A stretch of 64,000 bases of DNA, from the NCBI RefSeq assembly GCF_040115645.1, contig NC_089549.1, positions 1,426,001 through 1,490,000 on the forward strand. The letters are read 5' to 3'. This document shows positions 28,244-40,298 of the stretch, piece after piece (the first letter of the stretch is position 1; every line of letters begins with the position of its first letter). Position numbers and translations under genes: made by a program. This stretch comes from Euwallacea fornicatus (taxonomy: Eukaryota > Arthropoda > Insecta > Coleoptera > Curculionidae). Below the pieces are notes generated by a model that worked only from the letters and a program-made list of their open reading frames with translations, was not told the origin of the DNA and did no database searches.

Positions 28244-29168
28244 AGTGCGGAAAGTGATATTTTACCGCGCACTGATTGCAGTTAACCAAACGACATGAAG
28301 CGGAATTCGGTCAGCAACACAGTGCGGTATTGACACAGTTTCACACGTGTTGCTCACTTTTTGAGATCAGTCTATAGGTTTGGGTATTACCTGACGTTGC
28401 TGTCAAAGGGGAAATGACGTTTTGTCCAGTTTCATTCCCCAATTTTTAGTTTCTCCATTGCGTTCGAGAGTTTTCAGTGAGTATGTATAGAGTTCCGCTG
28501 CGAGCTTCGGATGATGTGAGAACCTGTTTTCTAAATTCTCGATTTTCATTGGCTCTACGTAAATAGCTTATCTATGCTTACAATACGTTGTTCGATACTT
28601 CAGGTTAACTTTAACCATACCTGTTCCATATATGTATAAACTGCTCCTTATCTACGAACAGGTTTGATTAATTTTTTAACGACATGTTACATGAATTTAT
28701 AAACAGAGCGTTGAAGGGATTTTGTTACTTACAAATGTTATCTTCACCTCTGTCACCTGATAAATTCCGCATTATATCGATTTTTTACAAAACATCAAAT
28801 TGTCCTTAAAATAGTTATTTTGCAAGTAAGTGCGAGGAGTGATACTCTAACGTACGCAACTGCTGTTAGATAAGCGGGCAAGTGCGAGAAGCACATTTTA
28901 CTGTAAAGTGGCTTTACCGCACTAATTTTCGTGCTCACTAGTGTGGGAAAGAGGATCAAGTAAATCGAGGTCGGGCAAGCCTTAAAGTGTGGGAAATGCC
29001 TTTTTCACAACAGTCGGAAACATTAGTTTTGCCATGATCATATTTTGTCTTCATATACTCTATTTAAAGAACACGTGTCACCAATAACTTTCAAATAAGT
29101 GCCTCTATCCGGCAATAACACTTGTTCTTGTTTCCCGCGCTAGTGTCGGAAAGTACAACTTCTCACAC
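28244..29168. repeat. Cluster of short palindromic AGTGCGG...CCGCACT units
   Basis: About seven units of roughly 28-43 bp start at 28244, 28321, 28829, 28881, 28940, 28986 and 29142. The clearest have AGTGCGG or AGTGT at one end and its complement at the other (28244-28273, 28881-28923, 29142-29168), and several carry GGAAAGTG or GTAAAGTGGC inside. They are not evenly spaced, so this is not a simple satellite. Related single copies are at 4673-4696 and 30986-31014. Confidence 0.6.
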
Positions 29169-30985
29169 TCAGATGTATGCGGAAAAATTGCTTCTTCCGA
29201 CTCGAATACAAAATCTAGTGTAAAAATGAGATTGCGAGCAGGGAAAATGATTGACGTCAGGTTCGCAGTTACATAATAGTTATATACATGTGTCTAGTTC
29301 ATTAATTTCGTTTTATGTTTATTGTATGCAGAACTGACAAATTTCAGTTTTGATCTTGATCTTCTAATTTCAACATTAACAACTGTGACGGGCAAAATTA
29401 ATAGCAATACTAATATTTAACCCCTACTGGCAGGCTTACAACTATTATATTGTCATGTTGCTTATTCGTTATCAGCACCAGCCAGCTGTATATTTGTCAG
29501 GACTAACTTTCATTTGTTTACATAATAGGGCAAACCATTTAGGCCCGTTTGCCTTTCAGATAACAAACCGCAAACTTATGTTTGGATTTTCGATAAAACA
29601 TTGAAGTACGGCTTATAAAATTGTACCGCATCATTCTGAATGGTGCACATCGAATTGAAATTTGAAGGGAGGAAAGTAGGTAGATACCTATCTTTACTCT
29701 GCAAATCACTTCGTATTTTGAATAATGAGGTTCAGAGACGTAACATAAATCTCAGTAATGATTATTCTAAATTAGCTTATAAAAAAATACCGAGTTATGT
29801 GCCGTAAACTAGAATTAATGGGATTAGATCATCGAATCAAGTATTCCTTCATTCAAAAATTCATGAAGCTCTAACACAGGAAGCAAACAATTGTTGCTTT
29901 CTCATTGTCCTAGTTCTGAAACATAAAACAAGCCAATAGCCGATGTATTTTTGGAAATCAAATCATTCTCTCCATCCGTTCGATTAAGCAATTTAATTTC
30001 CTGTATTTACCGAATGCATTAAAAATTGGATTTTTGGGAAATCATATTCATTAATCAGTCCAATTTATTTTCATTCCTCCTACACAATTATTTGGAGGTA
30101 AGTACAACAGGGGAGGATCAATAGAAAGATATGTAATCACGGGTTCCTTGAAGCCGAAATAAGCGAGTAAGTAATAAGCGACCATACACATCTCCACTAA
30201 GTAAATGTAGAAGGGAAGATGAAAAGGAAATATGCTTCCTTTGCGGGAAAGCGCGGTTTAGAGCTTAATAATATATTTGATATCATATAGGGAAATTATT
30301 TCGACTAAGAGAAATGATAACAGGTTAAATGGAAAATGTAAGGTCTAGTATTTAATGGATGCCTTTCGTAACATTTTCCATTAATTTGCGGGAAATATGA
30401 GGTTTCCAGAATTGTTCTCGCATTTTGCTGTTTCCGACATACATCAAGATGGATTCTTGATTGATACACATAAATTCAGACCGAACATCAAATTCACTAA
30501 ATTTTCGCTTTTGCATTCACACCTTTTCGCTGCTCTTGAAATTCAGATTCTGCCTGCTTCGGTTTTCAGACCACACATACGAGCAGCGACCGTCGTGTTT
30601 TGAGGCATAGACTCGACTACTTTTAAAGAAAACTTTCTTTTCCATTAAAATCACTAGTGCGATATTTGTATATTCGAAAAATGTGAAAATGCCCAAATAT
30701 TCTCTCGAGCATTTAGCGTAACAAACTGGCTCTGGACTCGAAGATAAACGTTTATTAAATATGTTATTCTATTTAAAATCGAAAAAAAATGAGAATTTTT
30801 TTCTATCATCCGTAAATTCTGAATGGCATTGGCGACTTGTCGCTCACACTAATTGTATTTATTAGATAAGTGGAGACACTTCGATATTATGGTTGACCTC
30901 AGGGGTTCGCTTTTTCTCTACTTAACAAATAGTATTGGAACTATGTCTTTTTCCGCTGCACGGTAAAGAAGCTTTTCATGCACGG
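29169..30985. other. Non-coding stretch
   Basis: A good donor-like sequence TTTGGAG/GTAAGT stands at 30098 without a recognisable exon. Nothing else recognised. Confidence 0.45.
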
Positions 30986-31014
30986 ATGCGGTAAAGTGGC
31001 ACTTTTCCCCACTT
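30986..31014. repeat. Isolated palindromic unit
   Basis: ATGCGGTAAAGTG-G-CACTTTTCCCCACT: AAAGTG/CACTTT palindrome around one base, same family as the cluster at 28244-29168. Confidence 0.6.
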
Positions 31015-31649
31015 TGTCATTTTTAGTGGTCTGCAAAGTGATATAACTTTTTTCCGATGTTGTGTTGTATCTCTAATGTTTTTCGAGATGTCTACAAAGT
31101 GACTGACCAGATATATAGCTAGTGATATATCTATATCACCTCTACCAGCGCGTTCGAAAATGTTTAAGAAAGTTGTCGGAAAACTCATAATGAAATTTCT
31201 GGAATAAAAGAGAATTATTGTGAAGTCTCAGCATTGTTTCCGCGAGGGGCATCAACGTTGTAGATTTCCCCCCTCGTTGCTACGTCATGGTAGTCGTGGA
31301 AATGAAAGCCAAATGAACGTCAGCGTTGGGTGTTATGAGTGAATAACTTCTCCACAAATTAGCCGCAAACCGATAAATTTTCCTCTAACATCGGAGGTAA
31401 CCCATCCATCAGGTACATCAGAATGTAATTTTTCCATCGCTCGTTACATAATAGAAATTAAACTGCCTGTTTGAGGTGCTACATCGGTAGGGGACACGGC
31501 GTTGCCACATGGTGCTCAAAGTACATAGAAACGTTATAGAAAGTACAGTCGAAAATCTCTACCCACCTCAGTTGCGGAAAGTACCGTTATAAATGACTCT
31601 ATGCGCATGGCAAAATACTGATATTCACCTGATATGACGTAATTGTTGC
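31015..31649. other. Non-coding stretch upstream of the GC-rich island
   Basis: No repeat or exon seen. If the promoter call is right this is proximal upstream DNA of pico. Confidence 0.4.
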
Positions 31650-31870
31650 ACTCTATGATCGCAACTCGACATCCACGTGCCCGATTCCTCCCGATCCCTC
31701 CCGACCGCGTGGCTTCCGACAGGAAACGCACCCGCGAAAGCAGGAATACGAGGCAGCAGGATCCCGGGCAGTGTGACGTCACTCTCGGAAAGATCCTGTC
31801 CTGTTGTCGAGCGGGCGCAAACCTATCCGTCCACTGACACCATCCTGCCGCCGGCATACGCGAATTCCGA
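31650..31870 (+). promoter_or_regulatory. GC-rich island with CRE, candidate promoter of pico
   Basis: This stretch is clearly richer in GC and CpG than the surrounding DNA. It contains a perfect CRE palindrome TGACGTCA at 31774-31781 and a CACGTG E-box at 31674; a CRE half-variant TGACGTAA at 31635 and another E-box at 31902 flank it. The open frames over it (both strands) match no family I know and look like by-products of GC content. Orientation is inferred from the coding exon candidate at 32120. Confidence 0.45.
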
Positions 31871-32119
31871 ATTGTCAATTGTTACGTATCCCGGTGATAC
31901 TCACGTGTGTCAATCTCGATTTTTCAAATTTTATCAAGTCCATATTGTTTATTTACAAATCGGTCAATTACAGTGCGGTGACATCGACTGCGATGTGAGG
32001 AGGTATTTACGCGACCGAGCAAATTACACCAATTGATAGTCATGTGCATGTAGAGTGAACCAATTTGCCAATTTCTGCAAGGGAAATTGGAAAGAATAAA
32101 TTCGTTTCCTGCGGGAGTA

Positions 32120-32152
32120 ATGTTCAAGAATTGGAAGTTTGGAAGCAAACAG
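32120..32152 (+). CDS. Candidate first coding exon of pico (11 codons)
   Basis: ATG at 32120 with G at -3 starts MFKNWKFGSKQ, followed at once by donor CAG/GTAGGT. It leaves phase 0, which matches the phase-0 open start of the firm exon at 40100; joined, the N-terminus would be MFKNWKFGSKQ-GLDPSAHL and so on (1095 residues in total). It sits about 300 bp downstream of a GC-rich island with a CRE. This is inference from splice signal, phase and position; there is no homology proof, and an eleven-codon frame is easy to obtain by chance. Confidence 0.45.
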
Positions 32153-33827
32153 GTAGGTTGGAGATTGGAGGTTGCTCGGGGTCTGGGGGCTGAGTTACTG
32201 GGCTGGAGTGTAGGAAAGGTCATTGTGCTCGCTTGTTTTATGGCCGCTATTGAATTCGCTTCGGGTTGTATTTTAGGTGCAACAATAGGGCTGCAGCAAC
32301 ATTCCTTTGGTTGTCTTGCTGTGGGTATTCGTGTGGGTAGTGGAAAGACGGTTGCTAGTTAAATTGTTGTAAATTTCTTCAACGTATTAGAAAAACGTCT
32401 ATGTCGCCGTACGAAGTGCTCCTTCTGTAAGGTGCAGTCCCAGACTACCATCAAATCTTTCTGTTCTTCTTCCCGTTCAGAGTCCATTTTCATTCATTCC
32501 AACGGAGCCTCTCGGGGCATTACACATTTTCAATCCAAGTGTATGCCAATTTTGTTGGCGACATATTACCAAATCCAAATAATAGAAATCGATATCCAAC
32601 AAAAAAATCCTGGAATTCATTCGCTCCAGAAGATGTAATTAAATATTTGTTTCGTCATATCGGGGCTTGAAATTCTGTCCAGTCAAAGTGAATGGTTCGC
32701 AATGTGAGCCTTTCAGAGTCCGAAGTCAAATTGAGCACGAATTCAAATGAGAATAAATCGATGTTATCGAAACTTGCCTCCATTAAGCATAAATCCCTAT
32801 ATGCAGATTGACTAATTAAGCAATTTCGAAAAAGTTTCAAGTAAAGGAGATTTTGCCGCGTTACTGGCTCTTCCTAGATTGCGTCTCTTACTTATCGCTA
32901 ACGCGTACTTAACCGGGGAAAATCTAATTGCATTATAGATAGTTAACCCGACATTCAAATGCACTTTTTCCTCTCAGATCGCCAATGTTTTACAGGTTTA
33001 TTTCTTGGTGCCGATGGTTGCTCCATCGAATCTGAGTTAAGTTAGCAGAAATTTCATGGATGTATATCACTTTCTTCTATTGTAATTTTAATGTGCAGGT
33101 TGTTCCAAGTTAAGCGAAAAATGTCTTTTTTGGGCACCCATATGAAGAAATACGAGTTTCGAAGATTATCTTCCAGATGTTTACGAGTATTGTGTATATT
33201 TACAAAAGCGTTTTTGCTCCTCGTGGAGTTCTATCTGAATTAACGTTATCCTAGAGTCTAATATATGTATAGGATATTTTATGTGAAGAAACAGGTTTTT
33301 GATGTCCTAAAAAGTTGCGAAAATAGCTTTGGTATCTTTTTTTTTTTTTTTAAGTTGAATATATCTTCCATTCCTTTTATTACTTCTACGTTCTCCCTAA
33401 AATCAGTAAACGAGCCCAATTCTAAAATTAATTAGAGCCATTCTCTGGAAGTACTACGTTACTCCAAGAAAGACAAATATATTACGCCCCCGCACAAACT
33501 TGTCCAAAGACTCGAACAAATTAATTCCGAAGTTAAAAACTCCCACATTCCCCTTTGTTTCTGCTATCTCCCTTACTTCGGCAGGGTGACCCAAATTGAT
33601 ACTTCATCTAAGAACGTGTGTATAAGATTCTTCAATGAAATTTATTGGGAAGTTACCATCACTGCGATATATTTCCAAACAAGTTTTTGCCGAAGGTTTT
33701 TGATGAACGTCGCGAAATATCGCCAGCACTAGAGGATGAGCGACTCTTCTCAGCTCTATGATAAATTGTAGTCTATCATTGAATGCATTCAGAGATCAGC
33801 GGCGCTTCAGCTCTATTGCAGCGGCCG

Positions 33828-34030
33828 CGTTTCGCTATAGCTCCGTCTTAAAGCGGTAGAGCGTACTGCGCTTAAGAGTTGCAGTTTCGAATTTTCAGTT
33901 TTCGCAAGGCGAAATCACGAGCCACTTGTCAGACCAAATTGTCAGGAAAAAATCGGTCGGCAAATCCAATCTGAGCCACAGAGCTCTACCGCTGCAAGTT
34001 CCCGAAGTGCGCCCGTTGCGATTCGATTAC
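33828..34030. repeat. tRNA-derived relic: two opposed tRNA-like segments
   Basis: On + at about 33835-33895 the sequence has a tRNA-like A box region (TAGCTCCGTC...GCGGTAGAGCG) and a B-box-like GTTTCGAATT. At 33975-33992 AGAGCTCTACCGCTGC is the reverse complement of the same A-box core, giving an 11-bp inverted repeat about 120 bp apart. The D-loop is too long and the B box too poor for a working tRNA, so a SINE head or tRNA pseudogene is more likely. Confidence 0.4.
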
Positions 34031-35891
34031 TTATATGTGACTCTTTGATTAATTTGTGTGATTTAGGTTTTTAGTGAGTGAACTTGAGTGTCCTCAAATC
34101 ATGCGAGCTCTGCGGCCACGTAGCCCCGTATTGTTCTTCTGAAACGGAATTACTGCAGACAACAGAAAAAACGGCAAACACAAATAATTTACCCCCTAAT
34201 GCTTAGAAGTGCAGCAGTCGAAGCATGGTAGTACAAAAACCAGACCGGAAAAGGAGAAAAATCTTTGTGAAGCTAAATTAAAGGCACGCCTCTTTACGTG
34301 CTCTCTGATTGTTATCGGTTATCTGTCGAATTCGAGGTTTCCTTTGATAGTCGTTGAGCCGCATTAACAAACGACCTAATGAAACTGCAAAATGTTCCAG
34401 GTTTCAAACATCCCTCGTGGCAAATTACATGGGTATTAAATAATGTAGTTCGAGTTCTCCAGCGTTGCTTCTCTAATTGCTCTATTAAATCTTGCATAAC
34501 AAGGAATGAGTAGGTAACGTGAACTTCCAGGCAAATTCTAGAGTTCAATGAAATTAGACATCATTTAGCCAGCTTAATGAGACACCTCTTATTTCTAATA
34601 ATACCATTTAAAAGTGCAACGTTTGGGGACGGTGAAACTGATTATTACCTTTACGTGCCATTAACTCAGAAAAATTGCAACTCAGCGCTTGTAAGGAAAG
34701 AATTAGGGCTGCATCTTCTTGATCAAATCTGAAGCGGATTAGGTATTAGTTGAGCTCCGTTTTATAATAGACATCAGGGGCTCAACCCACTTTGAAAATG
34801 CAATTATGCCATCAGTGGCAGTGAGGAGGACACTAATCAGCAAATTACCGCAAGAAAAATGAGAATGCTTAACACAACACTCTTTCCGAGTGTGGGTCAG
34901 ATAAGCCTCCCCTTTTCCATTTATTAAATGAATTTAGTCATCAAACCCACATCGAACACGCTTAGATAAAAAAAGGGACATCGCTGAAACAAAACACCGC
35001 AGATTGGCCTATATCTTTGGCCCAAAAAAAACTTCCTTCCTAATTTTCTTGTTTGTCCATGGACGCGCTTATTGTTTTAGGAATCGTCTCTACGTTACTT
35101 TAGGGTCCACATTTATGTATTCTCGGGTTTAGGAAATTCAATCCTTGAAACTAATGCACTTTAATAAGTTCACCGTCGAGCTCCTGCTCCCAACTTCCTG
35201 CACCTGCCGACCCGTCACGTGTTGTCACTTATCACAGCATATCTGTCCTAGCACTAAACCGGAAGTCATTTCTGGGAACTTGAGTCAAGGCCGGGAAGTA
35301 AGCAGTGGTATTAGCTTTCGGGAAAATGTTTTTTGGATAAATAACAGAAAAATCCGCATTGGCATTTCTCTCCTATTTTTTTTCTCCACTTTTACGCCTG
35401 CATTCACATATTATTCATCTTTTCTCTCTCGGTTCCTCAATATGATTCCGTTCATGAAGCACACCAGGATAGTGTTTGTACGTCGTAGCATGTGGATAAA
35501 ATTCTAACAGTCAATTCGGGAAATCTTGCCGGCAATAATATGGTACCGATTCTTCGAACCGATTTTCCTGTATATCGCTAGTCTAATCATTCTCTGTGCT
35601 CATACCGGTGGAACTTGATGAGATGGCACGTGACCTGGTTGAAAAAATTATGTTCTTCATCGAGCCGATTTCCGATTTCGTCCAATTAACTCTAATAGTG
35701 CAGCGTTTGCTGAGTTACTTATGATTTCCCCCCCAACGTTTTTTTTTTTGTGGGAATTGGCTGTGATCTTTAAACGCATATTAATTTTTATTATTTCAAA
35801 ATCAGTGTGCTTGTTAATAAGCACCATGGCGAACGTTAAAATTTTTTTTATTTTTTGACCATTTTTTGACCAGTTGTATACAAAAATTATA

Positions 35892-36663
35892 CAGAGCGTC
35901 TCGTAAGTCAACAATATCCCCCGAAGGGGGTAGATAGACCAACCCAAAATAGTTCGATTCAACTAAACTTGCCTCAGTCCAAAAATTGATAATAACCGAG
36001 ATGTCATGAGTCAACAGTGAAAAAATAAATCACATTTTCTTTGATGCGCCTCCAATACTTCGAACTAACTTCACGAAATTTTGTATTCGGGAATTTCTTG
36101 AGATGATAAATTCAAATTTATTGAAGATTTCGATGTGTTTTCTGGAGGATGCCACAGGCGGTCATTAGGACTCATTTCAACTGCCAAAGCTAATACTCCA
36201 ATAACTCTTTAATAAGAATTTAATAGACAATAAATTTGCATGCATCATCAGCTTCAGATGCCTTTTTCTCGGAAACGACTTCAATAGGGTATGTATATAT
36301 TTTTAAGCAGGAACGGTGAGAGAAAAGATTTATCTCGTTCAAAACAACATACACCGTGGCATAAAAAAGTTTCGACAGTTTAATTGAGTCTATGGCGCTT
36401 TCTAGACAACACATCAAAATCGTCGGTATATTTGAATTTATCATCTCAAGAAGTTCCCGAATACAGAATTTGATGAAATTTCGTGAAATTAGTTCGAAGT
36501 GGCGAAGACGCATTAAAGAAAATGTTATTTATTTTTTCACTTTTGGACACCATGTATCCCAGTTATTATCGAATTTGGACTAAGGCAAGTTCAGTTAAAT
36601 CGAGTCAGTTTGAGTTGCCCTATCCACCCTTCAAGGAATAACGTTGACTTACGGGTCGCCCTT
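35892..36663. mobile_element. Foldback element with arms of about 270 bp
   Basis: The left arm (about 35892-36165) reappears as its reverse complement at about 36390-36663. Shared blocks include CGTAAGTCAAC near the tips, GTGAAAAAATAAAT, ACTTCGAACTAA and CTTGAGATGATAAATTCAAA. The tips are CAGAGCGTCTCGTAAGTC and the complement of GACTTACGGGTCGCCCTT, both flanked by TA. The spacer is about 220 bp with no transposase; short frames inside are by-products. Arms differ by scattered substitutions and small indels, so it is not recent. Confidence 0.88.
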
Positions 36664-38838
36664 TACAATGGAGACTCCGCAAAATTACTGAACTTACGAA
36701 GTATTCTATTAACATGTAAGAAGTGTAACTCAGATTTTCTTTGAATTCGGTCAAATTCTGCATTAAATGCCGAACAATGATCAAAAGCTAAAGTGGATAG
36801 TCGTTTTACATTTTCGAGTTAATTTTAACGCAATGTTTCGACATTTGCCTGCCCCGTGGAAATGCAATTACATAATTTCTTTGTAGCTTAACACTCGAAA
36901 AACCGGGTCATTTATATCAACCTAAATTATTCTATAACTTATTACATTTGGAGATACAACAAAATATTCAAAACACAATGTAATGCGGAAGGGAATACCA
37001 GGATTACAGGATTAACAAAATGGTAAATGAAGTGTCAAACTCGTAATTTAAAGCCGACAGGAGCGAAGCATTCACGCGGTAAATCCTGGAATTGTATTAT
37101 ACCTGAATCAGGTGAGATAATCATTATTCAGTTTGTGCTGTCTTGTTTTGTCTATGCGAGTCCGAGCTTACAGTCAAATTCGGTAATGCTTTATCCACGC
37201 GATATTGTCGGAATTGGACCTGGAGGCGTCAATGGACGTCCTGGGGTGGATATTGTTTTAGACTTTATAACAATCCATTGAAAGTTACGGGGACGTACAT
37301 ATCGCAACTTCTTCGAAACGTCCCTAATCTAAAGCATTTAGAAGCAAATTTTGTGACTTGATGACAAGTGCAACGTGAACTATCGATAATTTTTTAGAAG
37401 TTTACATTCTCGCAAATTGAGTTTTATTAAATCTTCAGTTCGGTGGCGGCGAGCGTAATTGCCAAGCTAGTGCAAATTGAAGCGATAATTTACGCTAATG
37501 CAATTATTTCAATAATTTTCCTGGTCGCTTTAGAATGAAAACGTGACATAGAAACTGACATATTCCAATTTTTCACTCATATTTTTCGAGAATATGACCC
37601 ACGACATTGAAACTTTATAGAAATTATTATTTTTATTACATTTGTTACATTATGCCTGAGAATTTTAGGAACTTTCGTAGGTATTGCCTTTTTAACTTCA
37701 TCCTGCAGCGCTAACACTTTTGAGATTCTAGTTTTGGCATTTACTATATGACATATACCATCAGTGTGTTTCAGGAAAATGTCAAGCTACATGATCCGTT
37801 AATAGAAAGCGACATTTTTTTTTATGAAAGTGTACTGAAAACCGTCTTGTTTGTGAATAAGTAGCTTGTTATCTCCCCATTCAGTCTACAACACGTCAAT
37901 TTTCCGCGGCAAATTGTTCCGCTTTACCATGCATCGTTAAAACGACCCATTGCTGCCCCTATCCAGAGCTCACTATTATTATGCGTTTAAAAAAAGCTCC
38001 AAAATATCATTTTTCGTTATGGATTCCTGCGCTTTTTCATACTTGTGAAAACGTTGAACATTAAAAGCATTTTTGTATGGAAAGCGTCGAATTAATTAAG
38101 CTGCGTTGGAAAGAGGAAATCTGGATAAGGTTTGATTAATTGTCCGCTGCACTCGCCCATGTATCACGGGGGCTTCGCACTACAGAAATAGCGGAATGAA
38201 GCTAATTTTTATTACGAGCTTTTAAGTTATTAAAATGTGCTATAGTGTTTGGGCATATTGGTTTTTTTTCATCCTACGTATTTTTTGTGCAACGAAATTT
38301 TCATTTTGTCCATAACCGGGGCAGCAAATTTGATTGTGATGATTTTAATAAGCCAAGTTAAAAATTGGCGTGGAAATGGCAGCTTTTTACCAATGACCGG
38401 ACAGTTGCGTTTTAGGGAGAGGCCGATTGAGAAACCTGGCAACTTTCTCCAAGATCTTCGAAAGAACCATAGTGGAGGCAGAACGTAACTGTAAAAAGGA
38501 GGAACATTGATAATTACCTGAGTTCGCCCGAACAAAGATTTATAAAGATTAAACTCGTCTAAAATAAATTTGTCTAAGACAGCCCGTACATCGTGGCGGT
38601 TCGTGATTAAAACACGTTGATTAATTACTGAAAATTTAAGAAGAAAAATGAATTGAAAACGCAATTTTGATTTTGAATTCTGAATCAGCTATTTACTAAA
38701 ACTAAAATTGGAATATTCCTTTGTAGCTATATTTGAATAAGTAGGTAGGTACAAACTATATAGATTTCGGAGCAGCATTTCGACGACCTCGAAATTGCGC
38801 AAGTTTCACAATTTAACCAACTCCGCGTCTCTTTCCAC

Positions 38839-39159
38839 TTACGAGATGGCCTGGCTGGACCTCATTATCTTGGACACAGTATGAACGTCTACATTTTCTC
38901 TGGAGTACGCGTTTTTGTATAATTTAATTCCACTTTTGAGAAGCGGGTTGTTGGTGTGTCTTATCTTTGTAATCAGCCTTAGCGCAATTTGTTCTTTCAT
39001 TTCTATGTGTTGTTTAGGTTTTCCTTTGTATTCGCACCCGCTATGTGACCGTAGTCTAACGATATTGAACACGTGCGCTTCTACACTTTTCGCCAACCAT
39101 TCCACGATTAAAGAGAATCTCGACTCGTTATTCGTCGAGATTACAAAAGATAAGAACAA
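38839..39159 (-). pseudogene. Non-LTR retrotransposon ORF2 fragment
   Basis: The minus frame reads IVRLRSHSGCEYKGKPKQHI, then EQIALRLITKIRHTNNPLLK and a hydrophilic tail. The Y/R-x-x-L-x-Y-GCE...HI-x-x-x-EQIALRLI pattern is the post-reverse-transcriptase region of jockey-like ORF2 proteins, and it matches the + strand relic at 17953-18282 in the EQIAL segment. Only about 100 residues survive. The overlapping + frame of 107 codons is a shadow. Confidence 0.5.
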
Positions 39160-40099
39160 AAACTGGCTAATTCAAACTTGGGTTAAGATAATAGCAAAGC
39201 TATTCATCCCAACCGTCAAAGGAAGTTTCTACAACTGAACATCTACTTATGTCCCGTTTAAATGGGGAAGTTACTCGGAAAGGTTGCCTCGTTATTCATT
39301 TGCCCTTAACCTATTTTTTTTTTAATGGGAACCTTTAAAGGAATGGGCACAATTCGCCTACAATTTCCGAGCTTTCGTGGCTTAATATCCCAATGGAACT
39401 GTAGGTATACGTTTTGGAATGTAATTACACAGATGGGTAATAAAAGGGGAGTGTAGGAAAACATACAATTTTCAGTTTTTGCTTTCGTGCGGTTGTCTCC
39501 ATTATTTATGCACATGCTTCATCACGGTTTTTTTCATTAGATTTATTTGCAAAGCAGGCAATTTGCATAGAAACATGGACGTCAAAGCCAGTAATTGGAT
39601 CAAAAAGATGATGGTTATTCTTCGTGTAAAAAGTTGTCACGATTCTACTATATTGATACTTAAAGAGAATAAACCTGTAAAATTTTTCACGTGGTGTCTG
39701 AGTTCCCGAATTTATTGAAACTACTTAATTTTTCATTCGTGGAGTATCAAAATCAGCTAATTAAACATATCTACACCATATTATTCGCTCTCGACTGTTT
39801 AAATTAATCATTTCTTTACGGGAACAAACCATTTGCCTGTACAGCCCGATTTGCAAACCTCTAACTTCAGCAAATTTTATAGAAGTATTGACACTAGTGA
39901 CAGGTTGTTTCCCGCAACTAATAACCATTTCCACCGTTTTCCCTTCAGAACTGTATCATTACCGGCACCCCAGAACTTATACATCAACTATCGATCTATA
40001 ATTAACAGGCGGAATTAATGTCTCAGTGTTTGAGCTTGAACTAAGGCCAACATCATAATTTATCAAAGACACACAGTATAAGAGACCTTTTGATTTCAG

Positions 40100-40298
40100 G
40101 GTCTTGACCCTTCAGCACACCTGAGACCCCTGAATTCCGAGATCGCGGCACCTAGGATAGACAGCTATAGGTTTTCTATGGCCAATCTGGAAGATTCACA
40201 AGATGTGGATTTGGATGCCATACTGGGCGAACTTTGCGCACTGGAGACAGTTTGCGATCAAGAAATTGGTCACGCAAGAGAGAGTAAACGATTTTCAG
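40100..40298 (+). CDS. pico: pico exon A (first firm exon; N-terminal helix)
   Basis: Acceptor TTGATTTCAG ends at 40099 and donor CAG/GTAAAAG starts at 40299. The frame is open from the first base (phase 0), giving 26 residues before an internal ATG at 40178 and then MANLEDSQDVDLDAILGELC and following. The D/L-rich amphipathic stretch resembles the talin-binding or regulatory N-terminal helix of RIAM and lamellipodin. Because the open frame reaches back to the acceptor, translation either starts at 40178 or enters from an upstream coding exon; the segment at 32120-32152 has a compatible phase. The exon leaves phase 1. Confidence 0.9.

Larger units (their letters stand above)
32153..40099 (+). 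other. Putative long first intron of pico
   Basis: If the exon at 32120 is real, this 7.9-kb stretch is intron 1. It holds a tRNA-like pair (33828-34030), a long foldback element (35892-36663), a non-LTR reverse transcriptase scrap on the minus strand (38839-39159), and a block of TAAT-type homeodomain motifs near 37437-37520. Remaining sequence is AT-rich with no convincing exon. Confidence 0.4.

Noticed and set aside
28244..29168. CRISPR-like array
   Set aside because: Units are diverged, unevenly spaced and palindromic in themselves, in an animal genome with no cas genes.
31534..32036. Overlapping frames of up to 119 codons on both strands at the GC-rich island
   Set aside because: High GC removes stops. 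Residue composition looks random and the frames disagree with the phase of the pico exon; treated as promoter or 5' UTR.
33828..33915. Functional tRNA gene
   Set aside because: D-loop too long, B box degenerate and no convincing anticodon arm.
38269..38664. 131-codon minus frame overlapped by a + frame
   Set aside because: No family resemblance, hydrophobic AT-driven composition, and no splice or regulatory context.
38915..39238. 107-codon + frame with hydrophobic N-terminus
   Set aside because: Antisense shadow of the reverse transcriptase relic on the minus strand.
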